From: an uncultured Bacteroidota bacterium | GTDB taxonomy: Bacteria > Bacteroidota > Bacteroidia > Bacteroidales > VadinHA17 | Reading direction: 5' to 3' | Length of the DNA stretch: 36,169 bases | Assembly: GCA_903844815.1 (NCBI GenBank) | Contig: CAIMVD010000404.1 | Location: forward strand, 1 to 36,169 | Shown: positions 9,269 to 17,419 of the stretch, in pieces | Layout: the number at the start of each line of letters is the position of its first letter | Position numbering within the stretch: the stretch's first letter is position 1 | Program-made: the position numbers and the translations under genes | Notes under the pieces: model-generated | The model's database searches: none | Told to the model about the DNA's origin: nothing | The model's input: the letters and a program-made list of their open reading frames with translations, nothing else

Positions 9269-10144
9269 ATGATAAAATCCATGACAGGCTATGGCAAAGC
9301 TTTTGCCGAGACTTCCCAGAAAAAAATCATCATCGAAATAAAATCCCTCAATTCAAAGCAGCTTGATCTTAATACAAAACTGCCATGGCTTTACAAGGAG
9401 AAAGAACCTGAGATAAGAAATCTCGTAAGCCAGAAGCTCGACAGGGGAAAGATTGATTTTGTAGTATATTTCGACATGCACGATGAAGAGGTTGCCACAA
9501 TAATCAACAAGTCAGCCGTCAGAAGTTATTACAAACAGTTTACCGAAATAGCCGAAGAACTTGGCATAGAACTCGATGACCAGATCTTTTCAGCCATAAT
9601 GAAGCTCCCCGACACTCTCAGAACAGAAAAACCTGAGATGCCCGAAAACGAATGGGAAATTGTAAAAGCGCAGATCGTTCAGTCGATTGACATGCTTGAC
9701 CTCTACAGGATCGAAGAGGGAAATTCGATAATGGCAGATATGAAGAAATGCATTGAAAAGATATTAGCCCAACTCGAAACCATTGCCACCTTTGAAGCCG
9801 GCAGGATTTCAAGGGTAAGGGAGAAACTGCAGGCTATGCTTGACCAGAACCTTGTCACCGAAAATATCGACAAAAACAGGTTTGAGCAGGAACTCATTTT
9901 CTATCTGGAAAAATACGATATAAACGAAGAAAAGGTCAGGCTTAAAACACATTGCGACTACTTTATTGAAACAATGAACACCCCGGCTCCTAATGGTAAA
10001 GTCCTCAATTTTATTACCCAGGAGATCGGACGCGAAATCAATACAATCGGCTCAAAGGCAAATGATGCCTCAATACAAAAGCTGGTTGTTATGATGAAAG
10101 ATGATCTTGAAAAGATCAAAGAACAGACATTAAACGTATTATAA
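9269..10144 (+). CDS. yicC: YicC-family endoribonuclease
   Basis: A 291-residue protein of full family length. The N-terminal YicC domain begins with the hallmark MIKSMTGYGKA and continues with IEIKSLNSKQLD and LDRGKIDF. The C-terminal DUF1732 domain ends in NFITQEIGREINTIGSKAND, the conserved block with E and N/K residues. E. coli YicC has been shown to have endoribonuclease activity; that is family knowledge and not visible here. The gene is followed 18 bp later by gmk, an arrangement widespread in bacteria, so the two are almost certainly cotranscribed with nadD. Confidence 0.93.
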   Translation: MIKSMTGYGKAFAETSQKKIIIEIKSLNSKQLDLNTKLPWLYKEKEPEIRNLVSQKLDRGKIDFVVYFDMHDEEVATIINKSAVRSYYKQFTEIAEELGIELDDQIFSAIMKLPDTLRTEKPEMPENEWEIVKAQIVQSIDMLDLYRIEEGNSIMADMKKCIEKILAQLETIATFEAGRISRVREKLQAMLDQNLVTENIDKNRFEQELIFYLEKYDINEEKVRLKTHCDYFIETMNTPAPNGKVLNFITQEIGREINTIGSKANDASIQKLVVMMKDDLEKIKEQTLNVL

Positions 10145-10162
10145 TTTTTTCTCTTCAGGAAT

Positions 10163-10729
10163 ATGGAAGGCAAACTTATAATTATTTCTGCTCCGTCGGG
10201 TGCGGGAAAAACAACTATTTGCAACTATCTGCTGGAGAGCGGACTTAAACTGGAATTCTCAATATCGGCCACTACCCGGCAAAAAAGGGGAAAAGAGCAG
10301 GACGGTATTAACTATTTCTTCCTTACTAACGAAGAATTTAACAGAAGAGTTAACAACAACGATTTCGTTGAATGGGAAGAAGTTTATACAGATCTTCGTT
10401 ACGGCACTCTTGAATCTGAGCTTGAAAGGATATGGTCAAATGGTAAACATGTCCTCTTTGATGTTGATGTTAAGGGAGGTATTAATCTTAAGAAAAAATT
10501 TGGAACCAGAGCGATGGCTGTTTTTATAATGCCGCCCTCGGTCGATGACCTTGAGAAACGACTTGTTGGCAGGGGCAGCGACAGCCCGTCGACGATTAAT
10601 ATGAGGGTCGACAAGGCTAAACATGAACTGGCCCATGCGGATCAGTTCGATATAATAATTGTGAATGACAAGCTTGAGAAGGCAACGAAGGAGGCTTTTG
10701 ATGCAGTTAAGTCGTTCATTGAAGATTAA
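10163..10729 (+). CDS. gmk: Guanylate kinase
   Basis: This enzyme phosphorylates GMP to GDP using ATP and feeds guanine nucleotide pools. Its 188 residues are the usual length. The P-loop SAPSGAGKTT lies at residues 9-18, the GMP-binding segment includes SATTRQKRGKEQDGINYFF, and FVEWEEVYTDLRYGT follows at about 72-86. The lid and LFDVDVKGG motif are intact. It lies between yicC (18 bp upstream) and nadD (20 bp downstream). Confidence 0.97.
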   Translation: MEGKLIIISAPSGAGKTTICNYLLESGLKLEFSISATTRQKRGKEQDGINYFFLTNEEFNRRVNNNDFVEWEEVYTDLRYGTLESELERIWSNGKHVLFDVDVKGGINLKKKFGTRAMAVFIMPPSVDDLEKRLVGRGSDSPSTINMRVDKAKHELAHADQFDIIIVNDKLEKATKEAFDAVKSFIED

Positions 10730-10749
10730 TTTTTAATACCTGAAAGTTT

Positions 10750-11349
10750 ATGGCCAGGATAGGCTTGTATTTCGGTTCATTTAATCCTGTTCATATCGGA
10801 CATATGGCTATTGCCGGCTTCATGACCGAATTCGCAGACCTCGACGAGGTTTGGTTCGTAGTCAGTCCTCATAATCCTCTGAAAAAGAAGGAGACTCTTC
10901 TCGAAGACTACCAGAGGCTTTATATGGTACAACAGGCAATTGGCGACAATTTAAGACTGAAAGCATCCAATATAGAGTTTAATCTGCCTCTTCCATCATA
11001 TACTATTGATACTATGACATATTTGGGGGAGAAATATCCTAAGCATGAATTCTGCCTCGTGATGGGTCAGGATAATCTCTTCACTCTTCATAAATGGAAA
11101 AACGCAGACGAACTGATAATTAAATATCCGATCTATGTTTATCCAAGACCATACTCGTTAAAACCCGACTCACCTAAACTCGACAATATACTTGAAAAGG
11201 CCATTATACATAATGTCGCCGCACCCTTGATGGAAATATCAGGTACCTTCATCCGTAATGGCATCGGAAATGGAAAAAACATGTCATATTTTCTTCCACC
11301 TCCGGTATGGAAGTATATTGAAGAGATGCATTTCTATGAAAGAGGATAA
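10750..11349 (+). CDS. nadD: Nicotinate-nucleotide adenylyltransferase
   Basis: NadD joins nicotinate mononucleotide to ATP to make deamido-NAD in NAD synthesis. The 199-residue protein carries the nucleotidyltransferase signature GLYFGSFNPVHIGHM at residues 5-19 with the HxGH motif, and the second signature ISGTFIRNGI near the C-terminus (the ISSTxxR equivalent). VMGQDNLFTLHKWKN is the conserved G-x-D region. It closes the yicC-gmk-nadD group, and a heptamer array follows its stop. Confidence 0.95.
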   Translation: MARIGLYFGSFNPVHIGHMAIAGFMTEFADLDEVWFVVSPHNPLKKKETLLEDYQRLYMVQQAIGDNLRLKASNIEFNLPLPSYTIDTMTYLGEKYPKHEFCLVMGQDNLFTLHKWKNADELIIKYPIYVYPRPYSLKPDSPKLDNILEKAIIHNVAAPLMEISGTFIRNGIGNGKNMSYFLPPPVWKYIEEMHFYERG

Positions 11350-11361
11350 CAGGCACGAGAC

Positions 11362-11438
11362 ACAAGGCACAAGGCACAAGGCACAAGGCACAAGGCACAA
11401 GGCACAAGGCACAAGGCACAAAGCACAAAGCACAAGGC
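11362..11438. repeat. Tandem ACAAGGC heptamer, 11 units
   Basis: Eleven direct copies of a 7-bp unit fill 77 bp: eight ACAAGGC, two ACAAAGC and a last ACAAGGC. The array lies between the convergent ends of nadD and the oxidoreductase gamma-subunit gene. The short open frames running through it in both directions are repeats read as codons and are not genes. Confidence 0.95.
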
Positions 11439-11486
11439 ACTTGGGAGTTAAATTAGGAGCGATGAAGCCTGAGTTCTGTTCGGATT

Positions 11487-12041
11487 TTATTCAGCTTTTC
11501 TGACTTCATAAATAATCTCCTCTCCACGAAGCAGAGCCTGCTCATTGACCGGAATCATATTGTGATATCTCACAGGGAGTGACTTCTTAAGCCCCTTTAT
11601 TACACTTTCGTTTTTAATAATTGGTCTGACCTTCATAAAACCGCCAAGAACGATCATGTTGAAAACCTTTGACATGTTCATTTTTGCTGCTTCCTCAGAA
11701 GCATCGACCCTGAATATTGTAATATCTTTCCTTTCAGGGTGACGTGTTATTCCGTTTCCGTCATAAATAAGTACACCGCCGGGTTTTATTGCACTCTCAA
11801 ATTTATCGAGCGATTGCTGATTCAAAATTATTGCAGTGTCGAAATGACGAACAATGGGCGAGCTGATTCTATCGCTGCTCAGTATTACAATTACATTAGC
11901 GGTTCCTCCGCGCATTTCGGGACCGTAAGATGGCATCCAGCTCACCTCCATATCCTCCATGACTCCCGAGTATGCCATTATCTTGCCCATTGAGAGCACT
12001 CCCTGTCCGCCAAATCCGGCTATAAGTATTTCTTCAGTCAT
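11487..12041 (-). CDS. 2-oxoacid:ferredoxin oxidoreductase, gamma subunit
   Basis: The 184-residue gamma subunit of a four-subunit CoA- and ferredoxin-dependent 2-oxoacid oxidoreductase. The family opening EILIAGFGGQGVLSMGKI at residues 4-21 contains the glycine-rich loop, followed by SWMPSYGPEMRGGTANV, the other conserved block of the POR gamma domain. The gamma domain helps form the CoA site. It is the last gene of the minus-strand operon, 16 bp after the beta-subunit gene. Substrate cannot be read from this subunit; branched-chain (VOR), aryl (IOR-like) and 2-oxoglutarate (KOR) enzymes share it. Confidence 0.9.
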   Translation of the reverse strand: MTEEILIAGFGGQGVLSMGKIMAYSGVMEDMEVSWMPSYGPEMRGGTANVIVILSSDRISSPIVRHFDTAIILNQQSLDKFESAIKPGGVLIYDGNGITRHPERKDITIFRVDASEEAAKMNMSKVFNMIVLGGFMKVRPIIKNESVIKGLKKSLPVRYHNMIPVNEQALLRGEEIIYEVRKAE

Positions 12042-12057
12042 TTTTTGTCAGGTTACT

Positions 12058-12849
12058 TTATTTAACAGACTCTTCAACAGGTACTTTAATATCTCCGAGA
12101 GGATAATAGGGAAACATAGTCTCTTCCATCCACTTATTTGCCTGCACCGGAGTCATCTTCCAGCCTGAGTTGCAGTTTGAGACGATTTCGATAAAACAGG
12201 TACCTCTGTCGAGCTTCTGGTATTCAACGGCCTTTCTGATTGCTTTTTTGGTCTTCCTCACGTTAGCCGGAGTATGAACGCTTTGCCGTGTAACATAATA
12301 AGTGCCTGGCAGTGTCGCAACTATTTCAGTCATTTTAAGAGGGTTACCCATTGTTTTGACATCCCTTCCGGCAGGCGAAGTGGATGATTTCATTCCAGGC
12401 AAGGTTGTTGGGGCCATCTGACCTCCTGTCATACCATAAATACCGTTATTGACAAAGATGATGAGGATATTCTCTCCCCTGTTGCAGGCATGGATAGTCT
12501 CTGCTGTACCTATTGCCGCGAGATCACCATCACCCTGGTAGGTAAAAACGAAACTGTCGGGAATAAGCCTTTTAATTGCTGTTGCAACGGCAGGAGCTCG
12601 TCCGTGGGCGGCTTCCTGCATGTCGACATCAAGGAAATTATATAAAAGCACGGAACATCCGACAGGAGAAACCCCGATTGTCTTGGACTGGATACCCATC
12701 TCTTCAATTACTTCTGCAAGGATCCTGTTAGCTGTACCATGTCCGCAGCCCGGGCAATACGAAAGTACATTGTCGGTCATAACACTGGATTTTTTGTAAA
12801 CCAGGTTTTCAGGCTTTATAATATTTTTAATACCTGTTGCTTCTATCAT
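12058..12849 (-). CDS. 2-oxoacid:ferredoxin oxidoreductase, beta (TPP-binding) subunit
   Basis: A 263-residue subunit that binds thiamine diphosphate. CPGCGHGTANRILAEV at about 32-47 opens the TPP domain, and GDGDLAAIGTAETIHACNRG followed by NN is the GDG-x(n)-NN Mg-diphosphate motif. GMTGGQMAPTT is also a family block. The start ATG is preceded by GGAGG, which overlaps the stop region of the alpha-subunit gene (3 bp gap), an unusually clear Shine-Dalgarno for this window and a sign of coupled translation. It works with the alpha, gamma and ferredoxin subunits encoded beside it. Confidence 0.93.
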   Translation of the reverse strand: MIEATGIKNIIKPENLVYKKSSVMTDNVLSYCPGCGHGTANRILAEVIEEMGIQSKTIGVSPVGCSVLLYNFLDVDMQEAAHGRAPAVATAIKRLIPDSFVFTYQGDGDLAAIGTAETIHACNRGENILIIFVNNGIYGMTGGQMAPTTLPGMKSSTSPAGRDVKTMGNPLKMTEIVATLPGTYYVTRQSVHTPANVRKTKKAIRKAVEYQKLDRGTCFIEIVSNCNSGWKMTPVQANKWMEETMFPYYPLGDIKVPVEESVK

Positions 12850-12852
12850 TTT

Positions 12853-13923
12853 TCAGCCTCCTATTATGTTTAATTTAAGAAAATCAACCACTTCATCAGG
12901 AGTAGTTACTATACCACCCATTCTTCCAAAGTGTTTCACCGGAACCTTGCATCCAACAGAAAGCTGTACATCCTCAACCATCTGGCCGGCGCTCATTTCG
13001 ACCGAAAGAATGCCTCTGACCCTGTCAGATAGTTCACTAATCCTCTCTGAAGGGAAAGGGAACAGAGTTATTGGCCGGAGCAATCCTACTTTCAGTCCTT
13101 GTTCACGTGCAATCTGCACCGATTTCTGGCAAACCCTTGCGCTGGTTCCGTAAGCTACAAGGAGATATTGAGCATCATCGCACTGAAATTCCTCATATCT
13201 CACCTCATTTTTCCTGATATTCTCATATTTGGCCTGGAGTTTCAGATTGAAATTTTCCTGACCGTTGGGATCCAGATCAAGCGAGGTGATAATATTCCTC
13301 TCACGGGTGGTTGGTTTTCCAGTTGTTGCCCATTCAAGAATTTCTGAAGACCGGGGTTTTGGAGGATTAAGGTAAACTTTTTCCATCATCTGTCCGATAG
13401 CACCATCGGAGAGAATGAGTACAGGATTCCTGTATTTAAAGGCAAGGTCAAAACCAAGCTCTACAAAGTCGGCCATCTCCTGAACCGAGGCAGGTGCTAG
13501 TACGATGAGGTGATAATCACCATGTCCCCCACCCTTTACCGACTGGAAGTAGTCTGACTGAGCAGGTTGAATAGTACCAAGTCCCGGTCCTCCCCTCGCT
13601 ACGTTCACAATGAGGCATGGAAGCTCGGCTCCCGCAATATATGAGATACCTTCCTGCTTGAGGCTGATACCGGGTGATGATGATGAAGTCATTACTTTCT
13701 TTCCACAGGCTGCCCCTCCATATACCATATTTATGGCTGCTACTTCACTTTCGGCCTGAAGCACCACCATTCCGGTTGTTTCATAAGGATTGGCTTCCAT
13801 AAGGTATTCGAGAATCTCGCTCTGTGGTGTAATAGGATATCCGAAGTAACCGTCAGTACCTGCTCTAATTGCAGCTTCTGCAATTGCTTCGTTGCCTTTC
13901 ATTAACCTTAATTCCTTTTTCAT
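12853..13923 (-). CDS. vorB: 2-oxoacid:ferredoxin oxidoreductase, alpha subunit, VorB-like
   Basis: A 356-residue alpha subunit with the pyrimidine-binding domain (GNEAIAEAAIRAGTDGYFGY at residues 9-28, containing the GYPITPQSEI substrate segment) and the C-terminal domain II (RPITLFPFP). Its length without a fused gamma domain fits the group annotated as 3-methyl-2-oxobutanoate dehydrogenase VorB, and not the longer fused KorA. The reaction would be 2-oxoacid + CoA + oxidised ferredoxin to acyl-CoA + CO2 + reduced ferredoxin. The neighbouring phenylacetate-CoA ligase makes arylpyruvates an equally possible substrate. The ferredoxin subunit gene ends 7 bp before this start. Confidence 0.85.
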   Translation of the reverse strand: MKKELRLMKGNEAIAEAAIRAGTDGYFGYPITPQSEILEYLMEANPYETTGMVVLQAESEVAAINMVYGGAACGKKVMTSSSSPGISLKQEGISYIAGAELPCLIVNVARGGPGLGTIQPAQSDYFQSVKGGGHGDYHLIVLAPASVQEMADFVELGFDLAFKYRNPVLILSDGAIGQMMEKVYLNPPKPRSSEILEWATTGKPTTRERNIITSLDLDPNGQENFNLKLQAKYENIRKNEVRYEEFQCDDAQYLLVAYGTSARVCQKSVQIAREQGLKVGLLRPITLFPFPSERISELSDRVRGILSVEMSAGQMVEDVQLSVGCKVPVKHFGRMGGIVTTPDEVVDFLKLNIIGG

Positions 13924-13930
13924 GGGCTGG

Positions 13931-14155
13931 CTATATTTTTGTTTTATATACTGTTATAACACCATCAGGACAAACCATAGCGCAATTGGCACAGCCAATA
14001 CACAGATCAGGATTCTCGGGATAAGCAAAATAATAACCCTTATGGTTTACCTCTTTGGCCATTCCTATAGTCCCTGTCGGGCACGAAACTCTGCACACTT
14101 CGCATCCTTTGCATCTCTCAGCATCAACTACGATGCTGCCTCTCATTTTTGCCAT
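13931..14155 (-). CDS. 2-oxoacid:ferredoxin oxidoreductase, 2x[4Fe-4S] ferredoxin subunit
   Basis: A 74-residue delta subunit made of two [4Fe-4S] motifs: CKGCEVCRVSCP and CIGCANCAMVCP. It carries electrons from the TPP site to free ferredoxin. It lies 7 bp upstream of the alpha gene and 16 bp after the aminotransferase gene, in the same minus-strand operon, so it is a subunit of this enzyme and not an independent ferredoxin. Confidence 0.94.
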   Translation of the reverse strand: MAKMRGSIVVDAERCKGCEVCRVSCPTGTIGMAKEVNHKGYYFAYPENPDLCIGCANCAMVCPDGVITVYKTKI

Positions 14156-14171
14156 ATTAACTATTTTAGTT

Positions 14172-15491
14172 CTAAATTAATGGGTGATCATTCTGAAATC
14201 GTTTCAAACGCATTTCAAGATCCCCAAACTGATCGCGATGAACCTGCGCAACACAGGCCCTCAGACCATCCTTCCTGCTGCTGCCTGTTATGTCGAGCGA
14301 AATTGCGCTTATCCCATAAAACAGCAACTCAGTCAGAAGTTCGCTGCTGGTCATTCCCGGATAACAGACAGTAAAATAAAATCCATCTGCAAGAGGTTCA
14401 TCAAGATCAGTATCATAAACGAGTTTAAATCCGTTTTCCAGAAAAAGTTTCTTCATTATATGAGCTCTCTCCCCGTATTCCCTTATATCTTCCATGAATT
14501 TGTAACTCCCGTCATTTACCCCTTTAAGAATGGCAGCAAGCCCATGTTGAACCGAATGGGCAACGCCGGCTGATAACCCGTAAAGGGCGCCATAAACCAC
14601 AGAATGTCCGAAGCCGGGAGAAGAATAATACCTCAGAAGATCAGGATACTTTCTGTCGTACAGGTGATCTGAGATTGCCATCATTCCAATGCGCTGACCT
14701 GCATAACTGAATGCTTTGGAACTTGATATAAGGATAATATAATCATCAGAATATCTGCCAACTGTTGGCTGATAGGGAGCTGAACCGGGTACTGAATAAT
14801 CTTTTCTGAAATCCATTCCGAAATAAGCGAGATCTTCAATTACAATAACATCATACTTTCCCGAAAGTTCACCTATTACCGAAAGTTCCTCCTCGGTAAG
14901 GCACATCCACGAAGGATTATTTGGATTTGAATACAGTATTGATGAGATCTTTCCGCTTTGAAGGATCGATTCGAGTTTGCCTTTAAGTTTCGTTCCCCTG
15001 TAATCGGCCAGGTCGAAAGCGTGAAAATCATGACCGATCATTTTTACCTGCTGCTTGTGGACAGGAAAACCAGGGTCCAGGAAAAGAGTGCCTTCTTTCG
15101 TGTGGTCGTTCCTGTTCGCAACAATAAAACTTGCAAGCGATCCCATCATTGATCCCACAGTTGGCACGCATCCCTGAGGGTTGATATCAAGATTGAGAAA
15201 AAGCTTTACGAAACGCGATGTCTCCTCTTTTAATGAAGCAATTCCCTCTATGTCGGGATACCATGATGCTACGCCATCTTTTAGCGCTTCAATCTCGGCT
15301 TCTATTCCAATTGCAGGTGCAGGAAGTCCCGGAACACCCATTTCCATCCTTACAAACTTAACCTTGCTTTCTCTTTCTATCTGGTTCACAAGCTTAACAA
15401 GTTCACGGATACTTGACCTGCCCGGATCTGTAATCCCGCTCTTTCCTATTATTGATTTTACGGTATTATAATCTACCGGCGTATTTTTCAT
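14172..15491 (-). CDS. Class I/II PLP aminotransferase
   Basis: A 439-residue aminotransferase of fold type I. K259 in SSSKAFSYAGQRIG is the PLP lysine with the following arginine for the phosphate; SNPNNPS at about 188-194 holds the PLP-contacting Asn, and VIEDLAYFGMD holds the Asp/Tyr pair. Context is the best guide to function: it sits in the operon directly before the ferredoxin-dependent 2-oxoacid oxidoreductase subunits, so it probably supplies their 2-oxoacid from an amino acid (branched-chain or aromatic), with 2-oxoglutarate as amino acceptor. Specific substrate is not readable. Confidence 0.88.
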   Translation of the reverse strand: MKNTPVDYNTVKSIIGKSGITDPGRSSIRELVKLVNQIERESKVKFVRMEMGVPGLPAPAIGIEAEIEALKDGVASWYPDIEGIASLKEETSRFVKLFLNLDINPQGCVPTVGSMMGSLASFIVANRNDHTKEGTLFLDPGFPVHKQQVKMIGHDFHAFDLADYRGTKLKGKLESILQSGKISSILYSNPNNPSWMCLTEEELSVIGELSGKYDVIVIEDLAYFGMDFRKDYSVPGSAPYQPTVGRYSDDYIILISSSKAFSYAGQRIGMMAISDHLYDRKYPDLLRYYSSPGFGHSVVYGALYGLSAGVAHSVQHGLAAILKGVNDGSYKFMEDIREYGERAHIMKKLFLENGFKLVYDTDLDEPLADGFYFTVCYPGMTSSELLTELLFYGISAISLDITGSSRKDGLRACVAQVHRDQFGDLEMRLKRFQNDHPLI

Positions 15492-15554
15492 TTATTTATT
15501 TAGCTTTTAAAAACTTTATCAAAGGTCTTAAAATCCCGACCATATTTTAAAAAA

Positions 15555-16856
15555 TCAATATTTTCTGTTATCGATAACACGTTTTGATTTGCCTTCGCTC
15601 CTTTCAATGGTTTTTGGCTCAACAAGGGTAACCTTAAGTCCAAGACCGGTTGCGGATTCCAGGGTATTTCTGATTTTATCCCGCAATGACTGCAATTCAC
15701 TGATCCTGTCCTGAAAATATTCTTCTTCTACTTCAACCTTCAATTCGAGTGAATCCAGATTATTAACTCTGTCGACAATCAGAACATAATGGGGTTTTAT
15801 CTCTTTCATTTCCAGGAGAACGCTTTCAATCTGCGATGGGAAAAGGTTCACTCCGCGTATAATAAGCATATCATCACTTCGCCCCAGGCATTTTTCCATT
15901 CGTACCAGTGTGCGTCCGCAACTGCACTTTTCAAAGTTAAGACGTGTCAGGTCGCGGGTCCTGTATCGGATCAACGGCAAACCCTCCTTTGTAATTGTAG
16001 TAAACACCAGTTCTCCCGGGCTTCCTTCAGGAAGTACCTGAAGTGTTTCAGGATCTATGATCTCCGGAAGGAAGTGATCTTCATTAATATGAAGTCCGTT
16101 CTGGGCATGACATTCAAATGCAACTCCCGGACCTATAATCTCACTTAACCCGTATATGTCAATAGCGATGATACTTAGTTTTTCCTCAATCTCCCTCCTC
16201 ATATTCTCAGTCCAGGGTTCCGCACCGAATACCCCCACCCTGAGCTTAAGGTCTTCTCTCCTGATACCGCTTTCCTCAATAGCCTCAGCAAGAAATAAAG
16301 CATATGAAGGGGTGCAGGCAATAACTGTGGTGCCAAAATCGTGCATAAGCTGTACTTGTCTTACAGTGTTTCCACCCGAAATGGGTATTACTGAAGCTCC
16401 GATCTTCTCACCGCCGTAGTGAAGTCCCAATCCTCCGGTAAAAAGGCCATAACCATAGGCAATCTGGATAAAATCATTCCTGTTTGCGCCGGCAGATGTA
16501 AGTGTGCGTGCCATTACCTCCGACCAGGTGGAGATATCATTACGCGTATATCCGACAACAGTAGGCTTACCGGTGGTTCCCGATGATGCATGTACGCGGA
16601 CTATTTCGCTCATTGGCACCGCAAACATGCTGAAAGGGTAGTTATCCCTGAGATCCTGTTTTGTGGTAAATGGCAGTTTTGAAAGATCATCAATAGAATT
16701 TATGCTTTCCGGACCCAATCCCGCCTCCTGCATCCGGTTACGGTAATAAGGTACATTGAAGTAAATTCTTTCGACAGTCTCCCTGAGTTTTAAGCTCTGA
16801 TGATTGCTCATGCCATCACGATCCATGCACTCGAAATGGCGGTTCCAAATTTCCAT
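15555..16856 (-). CDS. Phenylacetate--CoA ligase family (PaaK-like)
   Basis: A 433-residue AMP-forming ligase of the phenylacetate-CoA ligase group. The P-loop-like motif [16 protein letters not shown] lies at about 89-104, [17 protein letters not shown] is the adenylate-binding block, and the C-terminal hinge region runs through [18 protein letters not shown]. In anaerobes these enzymes often accompany indolepyruvate or arylpyruvate ferredoxin oxidoreductases and a small ACT protein, the same trio seen here. It may activate arylacetates, or reverse-scavenge them, alongside the ADP-forming synthetase upstream. It lies 63 bp before the aminotransferase gene. Confidence 0.9.
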   Translation of the reverse strand: MEIWNRHFECMDRDGMSNHQSLKLRETVERIYFNVPYYRNRMQEAGLGPESINSIDDLSKLPFTTKQDLRDNYPFSMFAVPMSEIVRVHASSGTTGKPTVVGYTRNDISTWSEVMARTLTSAGANRNDFIQIAYGYGLFTGGLGLHYGGEKIGASVIPISGGNTVRQVQLMHDFGTTVIACTPSYALFLAEAIEESGIRREDLKLRVGVFGAEPWTENMRREIEEKLSIIAIDIYGLSEIIGPGVAFECHAQNGLHINEDHFLPEIIDPETLQVLPEGSPGELVFTTITKEGLPLIRYRTRDLTRLNFEKCSCGRTLVRMEKCLGRSDDMLIIRGVNLFPSQIESVLLEMKEIKPHYVLIVDRVNNLDSLELKVEVEEEYFQDRISELQSLRDKIRNTLESATGLGLKVTLVEPKTIERSEGKSKRVIDNRKY

Positions 16857-16916
16857 ATTACATCATTTTCACTACCGGTATGACCATTTTTGTTAATATT
16901 TCATACCAGTATTTTG

Positions 16917-17342
16917 TTATATTTTGTATAAATCACTTGCCCTGAGAAGTTCCATCTCATGGCTCTTGAGAGCTTGTATGGCTTTTTCGTTATCGGAACA
17001 CCGCAGAATTATTATTGACTTATCGCCTGTTGAAAAAGCGTAAGTATATTCAACGCTGATCTCCAGATCGGACAATATTCTGAGAACCCTTGCATAATGG
17101 CCTGCTTCACTGGGTGCCATAACAGATATCACTTCAGAACGGTTGACCGTAAAATTTCTTTTCTTCAAAAGCTCCCTTGCCTTTTCAGGCTCTGAAACAA
17201 TCATCCTAAGGAGGCCAAACTCAGCAGTATCAGCGACACTTAAAGCCGTTATCCTGATATTTTCCTCACCAAGAGCCTCAAGGACTTCAGTGAGCCTGCC
17301 CGATTTGTTCTCAAGAAAAACCGATAACTGATGGATAATCAT
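16917..17342 (-). CDS. Tandem ACT-domain protein
   Basis: A small protein of two ACT domains, about residues 1-70 (IIHQLSVFLENKSGRLTEVL) and 71-141 (VISVMAPSEAGHYARVLRIL). ACT domains bind amino acids and often act as regulators. I placed the start at the ATG at 17342 (141 residues) because family members begin with MII-QLSVFLENK; an upstream TTG would add eight residues that do not resemble the family. Genes of this type commonly lie next to phenylacetate-CoA ligase genes, as here (60 bp). It probably senses an amino acid handled by the operon, but the ligand is unknown. Confidence 0.85.
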   Translation of the reverse strand: MIIHQLSVFLENKSGRLTEVLEALGEENIRITALSVADTAEFGLLRMIVSEPEKARELLKKRNFTVNRSEVISVMAPSEAGHYARVLRILSDLEISVEYTYAFSTGDKSIIILRCSDNEKAIQALKSHEMELLRASDLYKI

Positions 17343-17419
17343 TGAATGAATTTTAAAGTTCAACAAAAAGGCCGAATATAATTATAAATGTTATTGGATA
17401 ATTAGGTTACAGGTAAAGA

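Noticed and set aside
11249-11503. Short open frames on both strands across the nadD end and heptamer array
   Set aside because: They are produced by a 7-bp repeat read in all frames (cysteine/alanine/leucine or histidine/lysine periodic peptides) and overlap the nadD C-terminus.
17343-17366. Extended start (TTG) of the ACT protein
   Set aside because: The extra eight residues do not match family N-termini, while the ATG at 17342 gives the expected opening.
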